Source of the DNA: Burkholderia sp. Ac-20379
GTDB lineage: Bacteria > Pseudomonadota > Gammaproteobacteria > Burkholderiales > Burkholderiaceae
DNA length: 39,491 nucleotides
NCBI RefSeq assembly: GCF_017104645.1
Contig: NZ_JAAGPF010000032.1
Location: 1-39,491 of the forward strand
Reading direction: 5' to 3'
Below are positions 17,121 to 25,908 of the stretch, in pieces; the stretch's first letter is position 1; every line of letters begins with the position of its first letter. A program made the position numbers and the translations under genes. A model generated the notes under the pieces. That model worked only from the letters and a program-made list of their open reading frames with translations, was not told the origin of the DNA and ran no database searches.

Positions 17121-17621
17121 ATGTCCGCCACCTATCCCCGTTCGTTCTCGCACATCGGTTTGTCCGTCACCGATCTCGATGCCGCCGTGAAGTTCTACAC
17201 CGAAGTCATGGGCTGGTATCTGATCATGCCGCCCACCGAGATCCACGAAGACGAGAGCGCGATCGGCACGATGTGCACCGACGTGTTCGGCGCGGGCTGG
17301 GGATCGTTCCGCATCGCGCACCTGTCGACGGGCGACCGCATCGGCGTGGAAATCTTCCAGTTCCCGAACGCGCAAAAACCGGAGAACAACTTCGAATACT
17401 GGAAGACGGGCGTGTTCCACTTCTGCGTGCAGGATCCGGACGTGGAAGGCCTGGCCGCACGCATCGTGGCCGCCGGCGGCAAGCAGCGCATGCCGGTGCG
17501 CGAATACTTTCCGGGCGAGAAGCCGTATCGGATGGTCTACATGGAGGATCCGTTCGGCAACATCCTCGAGATCTACAGCCACAGCTACGAACTGACCTAC
17601 TCGGCCGGGGCGTACCGCTGA
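17121..17621 (+). CDS. VOC-family (glyoxalase/dioxygenase superfamily) protein
   Basis: This 166-aa protein is built of two beta-alpha-beta-beta-beta modules. The first begins FSHIGLSVTDLDAAVKFYTEVMGW and the second GVFHFCVQDPDVEGLAARIVAAGG; it closes with MEDPFGNILEIYSHSYE. H11 (SHIG), E76 (VEIF), H104-region (FHFCV) and the late Glu (ILEIY) are the usual metal-ligand positions. It is annotated in relatives as lactoylglutathione lyase-like or ring-cleavage dioxygenase-like, which the fold cannot decide. It is followed 1 bp later by the oxidoreductase gene, so the two are co-transcribed. Confidence 0.88.
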   Translation: MSATYPRSFSHIGLSVTDLDAAVKFYTEVMGWYLIMPPTEIHEDESAIGTMCTDVFGAGWGSFRIAHLSTGDRIGVEIFQFPNAQKPENNFEYWKTGVFHFCVQDPDVEGLAARIVAAGGKQRMPVREYFPGEKPYRMVYMEDPFGNILEIYSHSYELTYSAGAYR

Positions 17622-17622
17622 C

Positions 17623-18642
17623 ATGACGACGATGACGACTGAAACCGCCGGCCCGTCGATCCCCTCGACCTGGCGCGCCTGGACCTGGGCCGGCAGCGCC
17701 GATCCGCTTGCGCTGCGCCTGGCCGACGTGGCGGCCGCGCCGCTCGCGCCCGGCCGGATGCTGGTGCGCAACGCCGCGATCGGCCTGAACCCGGTGGACT
17801 GGAAGGTGCTCGGCGGCGATCTGGTGGACTGGGCGCCCGGCAAGGTGCCCGGCGTCGACGGCGCGGGCACCGTGGTGGCGGTGGCCGACGACGTGCCGGC
17901 CGACTGGATCGGCACGCGCGTGGCCTATCACACCGATCTGGCCACGCCCGGCAGCTTCGCCGAGTACACGCCGGTGGCGGCGCGCGCGGTGCTGCGCGTG
18001 CCGGACGGCGTCGACCTCGCCACCGCGGCCGGGATGCCGTGTCCGGCGCTGACCGCGTGGCTCGCGTTCGACAAGCTGCCGCTGCGCGAGGGCGGCCGCG
18101 TGCTGATCAGCGGCGCGGGTGGCGCGGTGGGGCTGTATGCGGTGCAGTTCGCCGCGGCGCTCGGCTTTCAGGTGGACGCGATGTGTCATCCGCGCCATTG
18201 GGAACGCCTGCGCGCGCTCGGCGCACAGGCGTGCATCGAAGGCCCGCTCGACGCCGCGAGCGGCTGGGCCGACGCGCACGCCGGCCGCTATTTCGCCGTC
18301 GTCGACAGCGTGAACGCCGATCACGCGGCGCAGCTCGCGCCGGCGCTCGGGGCAAACGGCCATCTGGTCTGCATTCAGGGGCGCGCGGCGGCCTGGCCGA
18401 ATGCGCCGTTCGGCCGCGCGCTGTCGCTGCACGAAGTGGCGCTCGGCGCGCTGCATCCGCATGGCAGCGACGACGACTGGGCGCGTCTCGTCAAGGCCGG
18501 CGAGGCGATCCTGCGCCAGATCGCGGCGGGCCGGCTCGCCACCGAAGCGCTGGCGACGGCCGGCTTCGACGCGCTGCCCGCGCATCTCGACGCGCTGCGC
18601 CTGCGCGCGTTCTCCGGCAAGGCGCTCGTGACGCTCGGCTGA
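17623..18642 (+). CDS. zinc-type alcohol dehydrogenase-like / quinone oxidoreductase family protein
   Basis: This 339-aa medium-chain oxidoreductase has the GroES-like N-terminal fold (GLNPVDWKVLGGD, VPGVDGAGTVV) and a Rossmann domain with LISGAGGAVGLYAVQFA. It lacks the cysteine-rich structural zinc loop, as usual for NADPH:quinone oxidoreductases. It starts 1 bp after the VOC gene stop and probably works with it, perhaps in handling reactive carbonyl or quinone compounds (inference). The 3' end converges with a LysR gene across a GC hairpin. Confidence 0.88.
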   Translation: MTTMTTETAGPSIPSTWRAWTWAGSADPLALRLADVAAAPLAPGRMLVRNAAIGLNPVDWKVLGGDLVDWAPGKVPGVDGAGTVVAVADDVPADWIGTRVAYHTDLATPGSFAEYTPVAARAVLRVPDGVDLATAAGMPCPALTAWLAFDKLPLREGGRVLISGAGGAVGLYAVQFAAALGFQVDAMCHPRHWERLRALGAQACIEGPLDAASGWADAHAGRYFAVVDSVNADHAAQLAPALGANGHLVCIQGRAAAWPNAPFGRALSLHEVALGALHPHGSDDDWARLVKAGEAILRQIAAGRLATEALATAGFDALPAHLDALRLRAFSGKALVTLG

Positions 18643-18644
18643 CG

Positions 18645-18671
18645 CGCCGCGCGCCTCACAGCTGCGCGGCG
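18645..18671. terminator. hairpin between convergent oxidoreductase and LysR genes
   Basis: An 8-bp GC stem (CGCCGCGC at 18645-18652 with GCGCGGCG at 18664-18671) with an 11-nt loop lies at the junction of two converging genes and overlaps the end of the lysR frame. No T-run. Confidence 0.4.
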
Positions 18672-19567
18672 ACGGTTTCGATCAGCGCGCGCAGCCATTG
18701 CTGCGCCGGGCTGCCCTCGCTGCGGCGATGCCAGATCAGATGGATCACGATCTCCGGCAGCGCCACCGGCGGCGGGAACATCACGAGTTCGCGCCCGGCC
18801 GGCGAACTGAGCGCCACGCGCTTCATGACGGTGGCCGTCATGCGCGAGCGCGCCACCACCGACGGCACCGCGAACATCTGCGGCAGCGTCAGCGCCAGCG
18901 TGCGCTGCAGGCCCTGCTGCGCCAGCGCCTGATCCACCAGCCCGTGCCGCTCGCCTTCGGGCGACGCGAGCACGTGCGGCAACGCCAGATACGTCTTCAT
19001 GTCCATGCCGCGCCGCGCGGCCGGGTGATCGCGCGCGACGATCGTGACGAACGCGTCGCGCAGGATCGGCCGCGCCAGGATCCGGCCTTCGGCGCGCGTG
19101 GGCGGCACGCCGATCGCCGCGTCGATCGCGCCCGCATCGAGCAGGTCGACGGCGTGGTCGCGATCGCTGAACGCGTGCACGTCCACCGCGATGCCCGGCG
19201 CCTGCTCGCCGAGCGCCTGCAACAGCGCGGGCAGCAGCACGAACGCCGGGTAATCGGGCAGCCCGAGGTTGAAGCGCAGCGCGGCCTTGCCCGGCTCGAA
19301 CGCGGGCTTCTTCACGAGCGTGGCCTCGATCTGGCGCAGCGCCTGCGAAATCGGCTCGGCCAGATCGCGCGCGCGCGGCGTGGGCAGCAGGCCGCCCGCG
19401 CTGCGCAGGAACAGCGGATCGTCGAACAGCCGGCGCAGCCGCGCCAGCGCCGCGCTCATGGCCGGCTGGCTCACGCCCACCTGGGTGGCGGCGCGCGTGA
19501 CGTTGCGCTCGTTCATGAGGGCGTCGAAGGCCGCCAGCAGGTTCAGGTCGATGCCATGAAAATCCAT
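18656..19567 (-). CDS. LysR-family transcriptional regulator 1
   Basis: This 303-aa LTTR has an N-terminal winged helix-turn-helix (DLNLLAAFDALMNERNVTRAA, VSQPAMSAALARLRRLFDDPLF) and a type 2 periplasmic-binding-like effector domain. The DLNLL...P(M)S start places it near the NodD/LeuO-like subgroup. It diverges from a three-gene operon (SnoaL-like, oxidoreductase, SDR) across a 98-bp AT-rich spacer, the classic arrangement for a LysR activator of the adjacent operon. The effector is unknown. Confidence 0.92.
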   Translation of the reverse strand: MDFHGIDLNLLAAFDALMNERNVTRAATQVGVSQPAMSAALARLRRLFDDPLFLRSAGGLLPTPRARDLAEPISQALRQIEATLVKKPAFEPGKAALRFNLGLPDYPAFVLLPALLQALGEQAPGIAVDVHAFSDRDHAVDLLDAGAIDAAIGVPPTRAEGRILARPILRDAFVTIVARDHPAARRGMDMKTYLALPHVLASPEGERHGLVDQALAQQGLQRTLALTLPQMFAVPSVVARSRMTATVMKRVALSSPAGRELVMFPPPVALPEIVIHLIWHRRSEGSPAQQWLRALIETVAAQL

Positions 19568-19665
19568 AATTCAAATAATCATTTATATCGTTCATTTGTT
19601 GGACGGATTTTACAGCCGGCAGCACACTTCAGTCACCCCAACCCTGAAGCGAAACGAGACCCACC
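19568..19665. promoter_or_regulatory. AT-rich divergent promoter region, likely LysR binding
   Basis: The first 40 bp of this spacer are unusually AT-rich for the window and contain AAAT-N4-ATTT (19573-19584 region) and several T-N11-A patterns, the general LysR box form. It must serve lysR 1 and the operon starting at 19666. The exact sites are not resolved. Confidence 0.45.
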
Positions 19666-20118
19666 ATGACTGCCAACGCCAACGACCTCGCCCTGTCCGA
19701 CCGCCTGAGCGCCGAACGCCGCGCCGTGGAAACGCTGTACCGCGCGTTCAGCGAGAAGAACCCCGACCTCGTCGACGCCGTGCTGGCCCCCGAGTGGGAC
19801 GACATCCCGCTGGCCCCGGGCCAGGGCGCCGGCCCCGAAGGCATCAAGCCGATCATCCGCAGCTTCGGCGAAGCGTTCCCGGACGTGAAGATCGTGATCC
19901 ACGACATGATCCAGGTGCCCGGCAAGATCGGCGTGCGCGCCGAAATCACCGGCACGCACCAGGGCGAGCTGTTCGGCATTCCGGCCACCGGCAAGCCGGT
20001 CAGCTTCCGCCTGCACGAATTCCACGAGCTCGACGGCCAGCGCGTGACCACCACCTGGCACATGGAGGACTGGTTCGGCCTGTTCCTTCAGCTCGGCCAA
20101 TTTCCCCAGCAGTCCTGA
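19666..20118 (+). CDS. SnoaL-like polyketide cyclase / ester cyclase family protein
   Basis: This 150-aa protein has the NTF2-like cone fold of the SnoaL family. Seen: AVETLYRAFSEKNPDLVDAVL, PEGIKPIIRSFGEAFPDVKIVIHDMI, and the ending VTTTWHMEDWFGLFLQLG. Members include polyketide cyclases, ester cyclases and many carrier-like proteins of unknown activity; there is no polyketide synthase here, so a polyketide role is unlikely. It is the first gene of an operon with two oxidoreductases and is probably activated by the divergent LysR protein. Confidence 0.85.
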   Translation: MTANANDLALSDRLSAERRAVETLYRAFSEKNPDLVDAVLAPEWDDIPLAPGQGAGPEGIKPIIRSFGEAFPDVKIVIHDMIQVPGKIGVRAEITGTHQGELFGIPATGKPVSFRLHEFHELDGQRVTTTWHMEDWFGLFLQLGQFPQQS

Positions 20119-20145
20119 TCGACCGGCACCACGAGGAACCGCATC

Positions 20146-21066
20146 ATGAAAGCAGCCATCGTCACCACTTTCGGCAGCCCCGATGTCGTCGTCATCGGCG
20201 ACACCGCGCCGCGCGAGCCGGGCCACGACGAAGTCGTCGTGCGCATCGAGGCCGCCAGCGCGAACCCGCTCGACCTGAAGATCCTGGCCGGCTACCTGCA
20301 ACCGGTGTTTCCGATCGAATTTCCGTACGTGCCGGGCACCGATTTCAGCGGCGTCGTGGAATCGGTCGGCCTGAACGTCGCCAGCCTGCAAGCGGGCGAC
20401 CGCGTGTTCGGCCGCAGCGCGCCCAGCCGCGGCGGCGCATTCGCCCAGCGCATCACGATCGCGGCGGCCGACCTGCACGCGATCCCGGCCAGCATGAGCT
20501 TCGAGCAGGCCGCCGCGCTGCCCACCGCGTTCGGCACGGCGCGGCAGGCGCTGTTCGACACGGGCCGCCTGCAACGCGGGCAGCGCGTGCTGATTCATGC
20601 CGGCGCGGGCGGCGTGGGCAGCATGGCCGTGCAGCAGGCGCATCTGGCCGGCGCCTACGTGATCGCCACCGCGTCGGCGCGCAACGCCGAGCTGGTCGAG
20701 AGCCTCGGCGCGGACGAAGTGATCGACTACCGCACGCAGGATGTCTCGGCGCTGCGCGACGTCGATCTCGTGCTCGACACGCTCGGCGGCGACACGCTGG
20801 CCCAGTCGTGGCAGGTGCTGCGCACCGGCGGCCGGATTGCGACGCTGCTGGAATTCGGCATCGAATCGCGCGGCGGGATGATCGGCGAAGCGGTGTTCTT
20901 CTCGAGCGCCACGCCGTTCCTCGCGGAAGCCGCGCGCCAGTTCTCGGCCGGGCAGTTGCAGGTCGTGACCGATTCGATCTTCACGCTGGACGACACGCGC
21001 GCCGCGCTCGACAAGCTGGCCACCGGCCACGCGCGCGGCAAGGTGCTGATCCGCACGCGCCACTGA
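20146..21066 (+). CDS. NADPH:quinone oxidoreductase-like MDR protein
   Basis: This 306-aa zinc-free medium-chain oxidoreductase has an N-terminal GroES-like domain (ANPLDLKILAGYL, VPGTDFSGVVESVG) and the nucleotide-binding motif VLIHAGAGGVGSMAVQQAH. GAGGAA lies before ATG 20146. It lies 27 bp after the SnoaL-like gene and 15 bp before the SDR gene. It may reduce quinones or enones; the substrate cannot be inferred. Confidence 0.9.
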   Translation: MKAAIVTTFGSPDVVVIGDTAPREPGHDEVVVRIEAASANPLDLKILAGYLQPVFPIEFPYVPGTDFSGVVESVGLNVASLQAGDRVFGRSAPSRGGAFAQRITIAAADLHAIPASMSFEQAAALPTAFGTARQALFDTGRLQRGQRVLIHAGAGGVGSMAVQQAHLAGAYVIATASARNAELVESLGADEVIDYRTQDVSALRDVDLVLDTLGGDTLAQSWQVLRTGGRIATLLEFGIESRGGMIGEAVFFSSATPFLAEAARQFSAGQLQVVTDSIFTLDDTRAALDKLATGHARGKVLIRTRH

Positions 21067-21081
21067 ACGGGGAACCGCGCC

Positions 21082-21984
21082 ATGACACACGACACGCAAC
21101 AGGTGGTGCTGGTGACGGGCGCCGGTTCCGGCATCGGCAGGGCGATCGCCCTGTCGCTGGCGCGGGCCGGGCATATCGTGCATGCCAGCATGCGCGACCC
21201 GCTCGGCAAGAACCGGGCGCGCGGCGATGCGCTGCGGCGGATCGCCGAGGACGAACCGCTCGCGCTGCACGTCATCGAGCTGGATGTATTGTCGGAAACC
21301 GGCTGCCGCGCGGCCGTCGACCGGATTCTCGCGGCGCACGGGCGTCTCGACGTGGTGGTCAACAACGCCGGCATGTTGATGACGGGCCTGACCGAGGCGT
21401 TCTCGGTGGAACAGGTGGCGCGCATCGTCGACACCAATGCGCTGTCGTGGCTGCGCGTCAACCGCGCGGCGCTGCCGGCGATGCGGCGGCAGGGGCACGG
21501 GCTGCTGATGTACGTCGGCAGCACCACCGCGCGGCTGCACGAGCCGTTCCTCGGCCCGTACATCGCCAGCAAGGCGGCCGGCGACGCGCTGGCCGAGGTC
21601 ATGGCGATGGAAGTGCGGCCCTCGGGCATCGACAGCACGATCCTCGTGCCCGGCGCCTTTACTTCGGGTACCGAACATTTTGCCGATGCGAACCTGCCCG
21701 CCTACGCCGCGATCGAGCAGCAATACGGTGCGCTGCCGGGCCGCGCCGCCACGCTCGGCGCGCGGCTGGAGGCGATCGATGCGGCCCACGGCGGCCCGCT
21801 CGACGTGTCCGCCGTGGGCGAGGCGGCCGTCGCGGTGCTGGCGATGCCGCGCGGGCAGCGGCCACTGCGCGTGACGATCGACGGCCAGCACAAGGGCACC
21901 GAGGCGATCGACGCCGTGTATCGCGAGAAGCAGGCCGCCTTCCTCGAGCAGATGGGGCTGGCGGATCTGACGCCGCCGTCGTGA
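21082..21984 (+). CDS. short-chain dehydrogenase/reductase
   Basis: This 300-aa classical SDR has the cofactor motif TGAGSGIGRA, the NNAG motif (VVNNAGML), and the active-site Ser/Tyr/Lys in the segment MYVGSTTARLHEPFLGPYIASKAAGD (read as GPYIASKAAG, with YxxxK present). It is longer than the usual 250 residues because of a C-terminal extension after about residue 240. It is third in the LysR-linked operon, with GGGGAA ahead of ATG 21082. Confidence 0.9.
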   Translation: MTHDTQQVVLVTGAGSGIGRAIALSLARAGHIVHASMRDPLGKNRARGDALRRIAEDEPLALHVIELDVLSETGCRAAVDRILAAHGRLDVVVNNAGMLMTGLTEAFSVEQVARIVDTNALSWLRVNRAALPAMRRQGHGLLMYVGSTTARLHEPFLGPYIASKAAGDALAEVMAMEVRPSGIDSTILVPGAFTSGTEHFADANLPAYAAIEQQYGALPGRAATLGARLEAIDAAHGGPLDVSAVGEAAVAVLAMPRGQRPLRVTIDGQHKGTEAIDAVYREKQAAFLEQMGLADLTPPS

Positions 21985-21990
21985 TGCGCG

Positions 21991-22020
21991 AGGGCGCGGC
22001 TCACGCATCGAGCGCGCCCT
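21991..22020. terminator. hairpin at the end of the SnoaL-oxidoreductase-SDR operon
   Basis: An 8-bp perfect stem (AGGGCGCG at 21991-21998 with CGCGCCCT at 22013-22020) begins 7 nt after the SDR stop. No T-run follows, so the terminator call is tentative. Confidence 0.4.
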
Positions 22021-22242
22021 GAAACGCCGGCGGGACGATCCGTCGGCCCTCCCGCGCCCCGGCGTCGATCGGGCAGACCTCGTCAGCGTTGCGGCGTCGC
22101 ATGCGCGACCGACGCCCGGATCGTCGCGACGCCGGCGCGCATCGCGGCCCCGCTTGCGAACCCGGTCGGATTCGCGAGGCGCACACGCCCTTTCCCGCCG
22201 TGTTCCGCGATTCGGGCGCCCTTGAGAAGCCCGATACCGTGC

Positions 22243-23340
22243 TCAGCCGTTCATCGCGGGCCAATCGGCGTATCCCGTCGCGTCGCCGCCGTACCAGTAC
22301 TGCTTCGGCGCTTCCGCGAGCGGCGCACCTGTGGCCAGCCGGCCAACCAGATCCGGATTCGCGATGAACGGCCGGCCGATGCTGAACAGATCCGCGTCGC
22401 CGGCGGCCAGCGTGGTTTCCGCCAGGCTCAGCGTGTACTGGTTGTTCGCGATGTAGACGCCGTCGAAGCGCTTGCGCAACGCGGTGAAGCTGATGCCGTC
22501 GGACGCCTCGCGGCTCAATTGCGTGACGCCTTCGATATCGTGGATGTAGAGCAGGCCCAGTTGCGACAGCGCATCGACAAAGGTGCCGAACGTATCGGCC
22601 GAATTGCTGTCGAGCGGCGTATCGCCGGGCGCGGTCGTGACGGGCGAGATGCGGATGCCGACCCGCTTCGCGCCCCATACGTCCACCACGGCGCGCACCA
22701 CGTCGAGCGGAAAGCGCAGGCGGTTCTCGAGCGAGCCGCCATAGGCGTCGGTGCGGCGATTGGTGCTGTCTCGAATGAACTGCTCCAGCAGGTAGTTGTT
22801 CGCCGCGTGCACTTCCACGCCGTCGAAGCCCGCCCGCTTCGCGTTTTCCGCGGCGCGCCGGTAATCGTCGACGATCGGCGGGATCTCGTTCGTCTCGAGC
22901 GCGCGCGGCGTCACGAAATCCTTCATGCCGTCGTGCACGCGGATCTGGCCCGCCGGCTTGATGGCGGACGGCGCCACCGGCAGGCCGCCATCGTGCATGT
23001 CGGGGTGCGACATGCGCCCCGTGTGCCACAGCTGCAGGAAGATCTTGCCGTCCTGGCGATGCACGGCGTCGGTCACGCGCTGCCAGGCGGCGATCTGGGC
23101 TTCGGTCCAGATACCGGGCGTGCGCGGATAGCCGCGCGCCTGCGCCGAGATATTGGTGGCCTCGGTGATGATCAGGCCGGCGTTGGCGCGCTGCGCGTAA
23201 TAGTCGGCGGCGTAGGCGGGCGGCACGCCGGCGTCGTCCGAGCGGCTGCGCGTCATCGGCGCCATCACGATACGGTTCTTGAGCGACAGGCCGCCGATCG
23301 TCACCGGTTGCAGGACGGGGCTGGTGGTGGAATGGGACAT
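22243..23340 (-). CDS. Old Yellow Enzyme-family alkene reductase (NemA-like)
   Basis: This 365-aa FMN-dependent ene-reductase shares the barrel of N-ethylmaleimide reductase. Seen: SLKNRIVMAPMTRSRS, the substrate-binding His/Asn pair and following Tyr in HAANNYLLEQF, YGGSLENR, and the late flavin-binding segment DLFSIGRPFIANPDLV. Enzymes of this group reduce activated C=C bonds or nitro compounds with NAD(P)H. It follows an aldehyde dehydrogenase gene by 54 bp, so the two may be one unit. It is unrelated in length and domain content to the larger flavoprotein at 10444. Confidence 0.92.
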   Translation of the reverse strand: MSHSTTSPVLQPVTIGGLSLKNRIVMAPMTRSRSDDAGVPPAYAADYYAQRANAGLIITEATNISAQARGYPRTPGIWTEAQIAAWQRVTDAVHRQDGKIFLQLWHTGRMSHPDMHDGGLPVAPSAIKPAGQIRVHDGMKDFVTPRALETNEIPPIVDDYRRAAENAKRAGFDGVEVHAANNYLLEQFIRDSTNRRTDAYGGSLENRLRFPLDVVRAVVDVWGAKRVGIRISPVTTAPGDTPLDSNSADTFGTFVDALSQLGLLYIHDIEGVTQLSREASDGISFTALRKRFDGVYIANNQYTLSLAETTLAAGDADLFSIGRPFIANPDLVGRLATGAPLAEAPKQYWYGGDATGYADWPAMNG

Positions 23341-23394
23341 GATGTGGACTCGCTTCAGGGTTCGGGTTTCAGGGTTGGGGGCCGGGCGACGGGC

Positions 23395-24810
23395 TCAGTT
23401 GACGGTCTTGGCCCAGACGGCCTGGGCATTGGTGAACTCACGCAGGCCGAAGTGCGACAGCTCGCGGCCGTACCCGCTCTTTTTCACGCCGCCGACCGGA
23501 ATCCGCGCGTTCGACGCGGAGAAGCCGTTGATGAACACCCCGCCCGTTTCCAGGCGGCGCGCGATGCGCTGGGCGCGTGCGACGTCCTGCGTCCACAGGC
23601 TGCCGCCCAGCCCGTAGTCGCTCGCGTTGGCCAGATCGATCGCGTCCTCCGCGTTCTCGGCCACGGTGAGCGCGGCCACCGGGCCGAACGTCTCCTCGTC
23701 GAACGCGGCCATGCCGGGCATCACGTTCGCCAGCACGGTGGGCGCGTAGAAGTTGCCGGCGCCGTCGAGCTTCGCGCCGCCGAGCAGAAGCGTCGCGCCG
23801 GCGGCGATCGTCCGCTCGACCTGGCCATGCAGTTCGTCGCGCAGATCGGCGCGGGCCATCGGGCCGATCGCGCTCGCCGGGTTCAGCGGGTCGCCAACCA
23901 CCAAGCGCTGCGCGGCCGCCACGAACTTGCGCGTGAACGCCTCGGCAATCGGCTTTTCGAGAATGAAGCGCTTGGCGGCCAGACACACTTGCCCGGCGTT
24001 CTGGAAGCGGGCCTCGATGGCGGCCTGCACGGCCAGGTCGAGGTTCGCGTCGGCCAGCACGATGAACGCATCCGCGCCGCCCAGTTCGAGCAGGCTCTTC
24101 TTCAGCGCCTGCCCCGCGGTGGCCGCCACCGCGGCGCCGGCGCGCATGCTGCCGGTCAGCGTGACGGCCGCGATGCGGTCGTCGCGGATCGCGCGGGCCA
24201 CCGTGTCGTTGTCGGTGTTCAGGTTGGCGAACAGGCCCTTCGGGAAGCCGGCCGCCTCGTAGGCCGCCTGGAGCGCATAGGCGCAGCCCATCACGTTCGG
24301 CGCGTGCTTGAGCAGGAAGCCGTTGCCGGACAGCATGATCGGCCCCGAGGCGCGAATCACCTGCCAGAACGGAAAATTCCAGGGCATCACAGCGAGGATC
24401 GTGCCGATCGGCAGATAGGACACGTGAACCAGATCGTCGCCGTCGACGGCGACCGGCTCGTCCGCGAGGATCGCGGGGCCGTTCTCGGCGATCCAGTCGA
24501 GGGTGCTCGCGCATTTTTCGATTTCCGCGCGGGCGGCGGCGAGCGTCTTGCCCATCTCGGCCGTGATCAGGGCCGCGAACGTGTCGCGCCGGCCGCGCAA
24601 TTCGGCGGCCAGCCGGCCGTAGGCGGCCACACGCTCGCGCATCGGGGTGGCGCGCCAGAGACGAAACGCGGCGGCGCTCTCGTCGAGGATGCGCTCGACT
24701 TCATCCGGCGCCTGGAACGGGTAGCTTTCGATCCATTCGCCGGTGGCGGGGTTGCGCGAGACGGCGACAGCGGATGCGTGCGGGTTCGGCTGCGTGGCGG
24801 AAACTGACAT
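23395..24810 (-). CDS. NAD(P)-dependent aldehyde dehydrogenase (succinate-semialdehyde dehydrogenase-like)
   Basis: This 471-aa ALDH has the catalytic Glu in LLELGGADAFIV, the catalytic Cys in NAGQVCLAAKR, the MPWNFPFWQV oxyanion Asn region and the TGSMRAG cofactor loop. The sequence type is that of the GabD/Sad group. GGAGG precedes ATG 24810 closely. It lies between an XRE/MmyB-type regulator gene and the Old Yellow Enzyme gene on one strand. The substrate is not determined. Confidence 0.92.
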   Translation of the reverse strand: MSVSATQPNPHASAVAVSRNPATGEWIESYPFQAPDEVERILDESAAAFRLWRATPMRERVAAYGRLAAELRGRRDTFAALITAEMGKTLAAARAEIEKCASTLDWIAENGPAILADEPVAVDGDDLVHVSYLPIGTILAVMPWNFPFWQVIRASGPIMLSGNGFLLKHAPNVMGCAYALQAAYEAAGFPKGLFANLNTDNDTVARAIRDDRIAAVTLTGSMRAGAAVAATAGQALKKSLLELGGADAFIVLADANLDLAVQAAIEARFQNAGQVCLAAKRFILEKPIAEAFTRKFVAAAQRLVVGDPLNPASAIGPMARADLRDELHGQVERTIAAGATLLLGGAKLDGAGNFYAPTVLANVMPGMAAFDEETFGPVAALTVAENAEDAIDLANASDYGLGGSLWTQDVARAQRIARRLETGGVFINGFSASNARIPVGGVKKSGYGRELSHFGLREFTNAQAVWAKTVN

Positions 24811-24904
24811 CGACGACCTCCATGACCTTCGTTGAGCAGCGTTCGGTGCTGCGATGAAGGCCAGTGTAGGGAGGCGCGATTCAGCGAAGAAGGCGTGTTG
24901 TGAT

Positions 24905-24925
24905 CCTATGACTGCGGGTCATAGG
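24905..24925. promoter_or_regulatory. perfect inverted repeat upstream of the aldehyde dehydrogenase
   Basis: CCTATGAC (24905-24912) and GTCATAGG (24918-24925) form an 8-bp inverted repeat with a 5-nt centre. It overlaps the stop codon of the regulator gene and lies 95 bp upstream of the ALDH start. It could be an operator for the ALDH-OYE unit or a short terminator hairpin. Confidence 0.45.
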
Positions 24926-25721
24926 CAGCGATCCTGGGGATGTAGGTGACCAGCGAGAGGTCCGGGCGCCCTTCCGGCGTCAAGGCGACGTAGGTGAACG
25001 ACATATGGCCGGCGGTGGGATGCCGGAGCCGCTTGCTGCCTTCGTCGAAGCCCTTCACGTCGATGTCTTTCCACCAGTCGCGAAACTCCGGGCTCTCGTT
25101 CGACAACGCGTCGACGAGCTGATCGAATCGCGCCTTGTCGGTGGCGCGCGCCCGTGCGGCGCGAAACGCCGAGATCATGCCGCGCGCCATCTGTTCCCAG
25201 TCGAGAATCAAGGTGCGATAGGGCTGATACAGAAAGAGCAGCCACAACGTATTGCGCTCGTGCGGTTTCAACGAGCCGTAATCGACGAACAGATCGGCGA
25301 TCGCATCGTTCCACGCGAGGATATCGAGGCGCGCGTTCCGGACATAGGCCGGGATCGGGTTGATGGCGCGCACCAACTGCTCGAGCCCGGCGCTCACTTC
25401 CGCATCGCCGGACGACGCGGCGGCCGGCGCCTCGCGCGTGGACAGCGCAAAAAGATGCGAGGATTCGACGCGATCGAGTTTCAGCACCTTGGCGATGCGC
25501 TCCAGCGCCTCCACCGACGGCTGAATATCGCGCCCCTGCTCCAGCCACGTGTACCAGCTGACGCTGACGCCCGCCAGCACCGCGACCTCCTCGCGCCGCA
25601 AGCCGGGCGTGCGGCGCGGCCCTTCCGGCAGGCCGAACGCCTTCGGTTGCAGTCTCGCCCGCCGGCTCGTGAGGAACGCGCCCAATTCGCGCCGTTGTTC
25701 TTGGGATGTTTTCTTGACCAT
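24906..25721 (-). CDS. XRE-type regulator with MmyB-like ligand domain
   Basis: This 271-aa protein has an N-terminal helix-turn-helix (ELGAFLTSRRARLQP, TPGLRREEVAVLAGVSVSWY, TWLEQGRDIQPS) and a C-terminal MmyB-like PAS-type domain (IPAYVRNARLDILAWNDA through HMSFTYVAL). Such regulators often control neighbouring oxidoreductase genes. I chose ATG 25721; the frame continues upstream, but those residues are Arg/Ala-rich and unlike the family. The ALDH gene follows 95 bp downstream on the same strand, with an inverted repeat between them. Confidence 0.9.
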   Translation of the reverse strand: MVKKTSQEQRRELGAFLTSRRARLQPKAFGLPEGPRRTPGLRREEVAVLAGVSVSWYTWLEQGRDIQPSVEALERIAKVLKLDRVESSHLFALSTREAPAAASSGDAEVSAGLEQLVRAINPIPAYVRNARLDILAWNDAIADLFVDYGSLKPHERNTLWLLFLYQPYRTLILDWEQMARGMISAFRAARARATDKARFDQLVDALSNESPEFRDWWKDIDVKGFDEGSKRLRHPTAGHMSFTYVALTPEGRPDLSLVTYIPRIAAYDPQS

Positions 25722-25908
25722 GCAGCATTCCGGGACTTGAAAGCGCAACGAAATCGAGCGGCATCCTGAACGCCGCCACTCGGGCCATCCGCATCGCATC
25801 GGGATGCCGCCCGGCCGGGTGCCATGATACGGGCAGCCTCCCGCGTTGCAATATTTTCCGGCGCGTCGGCGCTCCCGAAAAAGCTCACCTTCGCCTGCGC
25901 ATCGGCGC

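Noticed and set aside
19596..24807. Very long frames (791-861 codons) covering the SnoaL-oxidoreductase-SDR operon and the OYE-ALDH genes
   Set aside because: All overlap recognised enzymes in another frame or strand and have low-complexity composition; none has a plausible ribosome site or motif.
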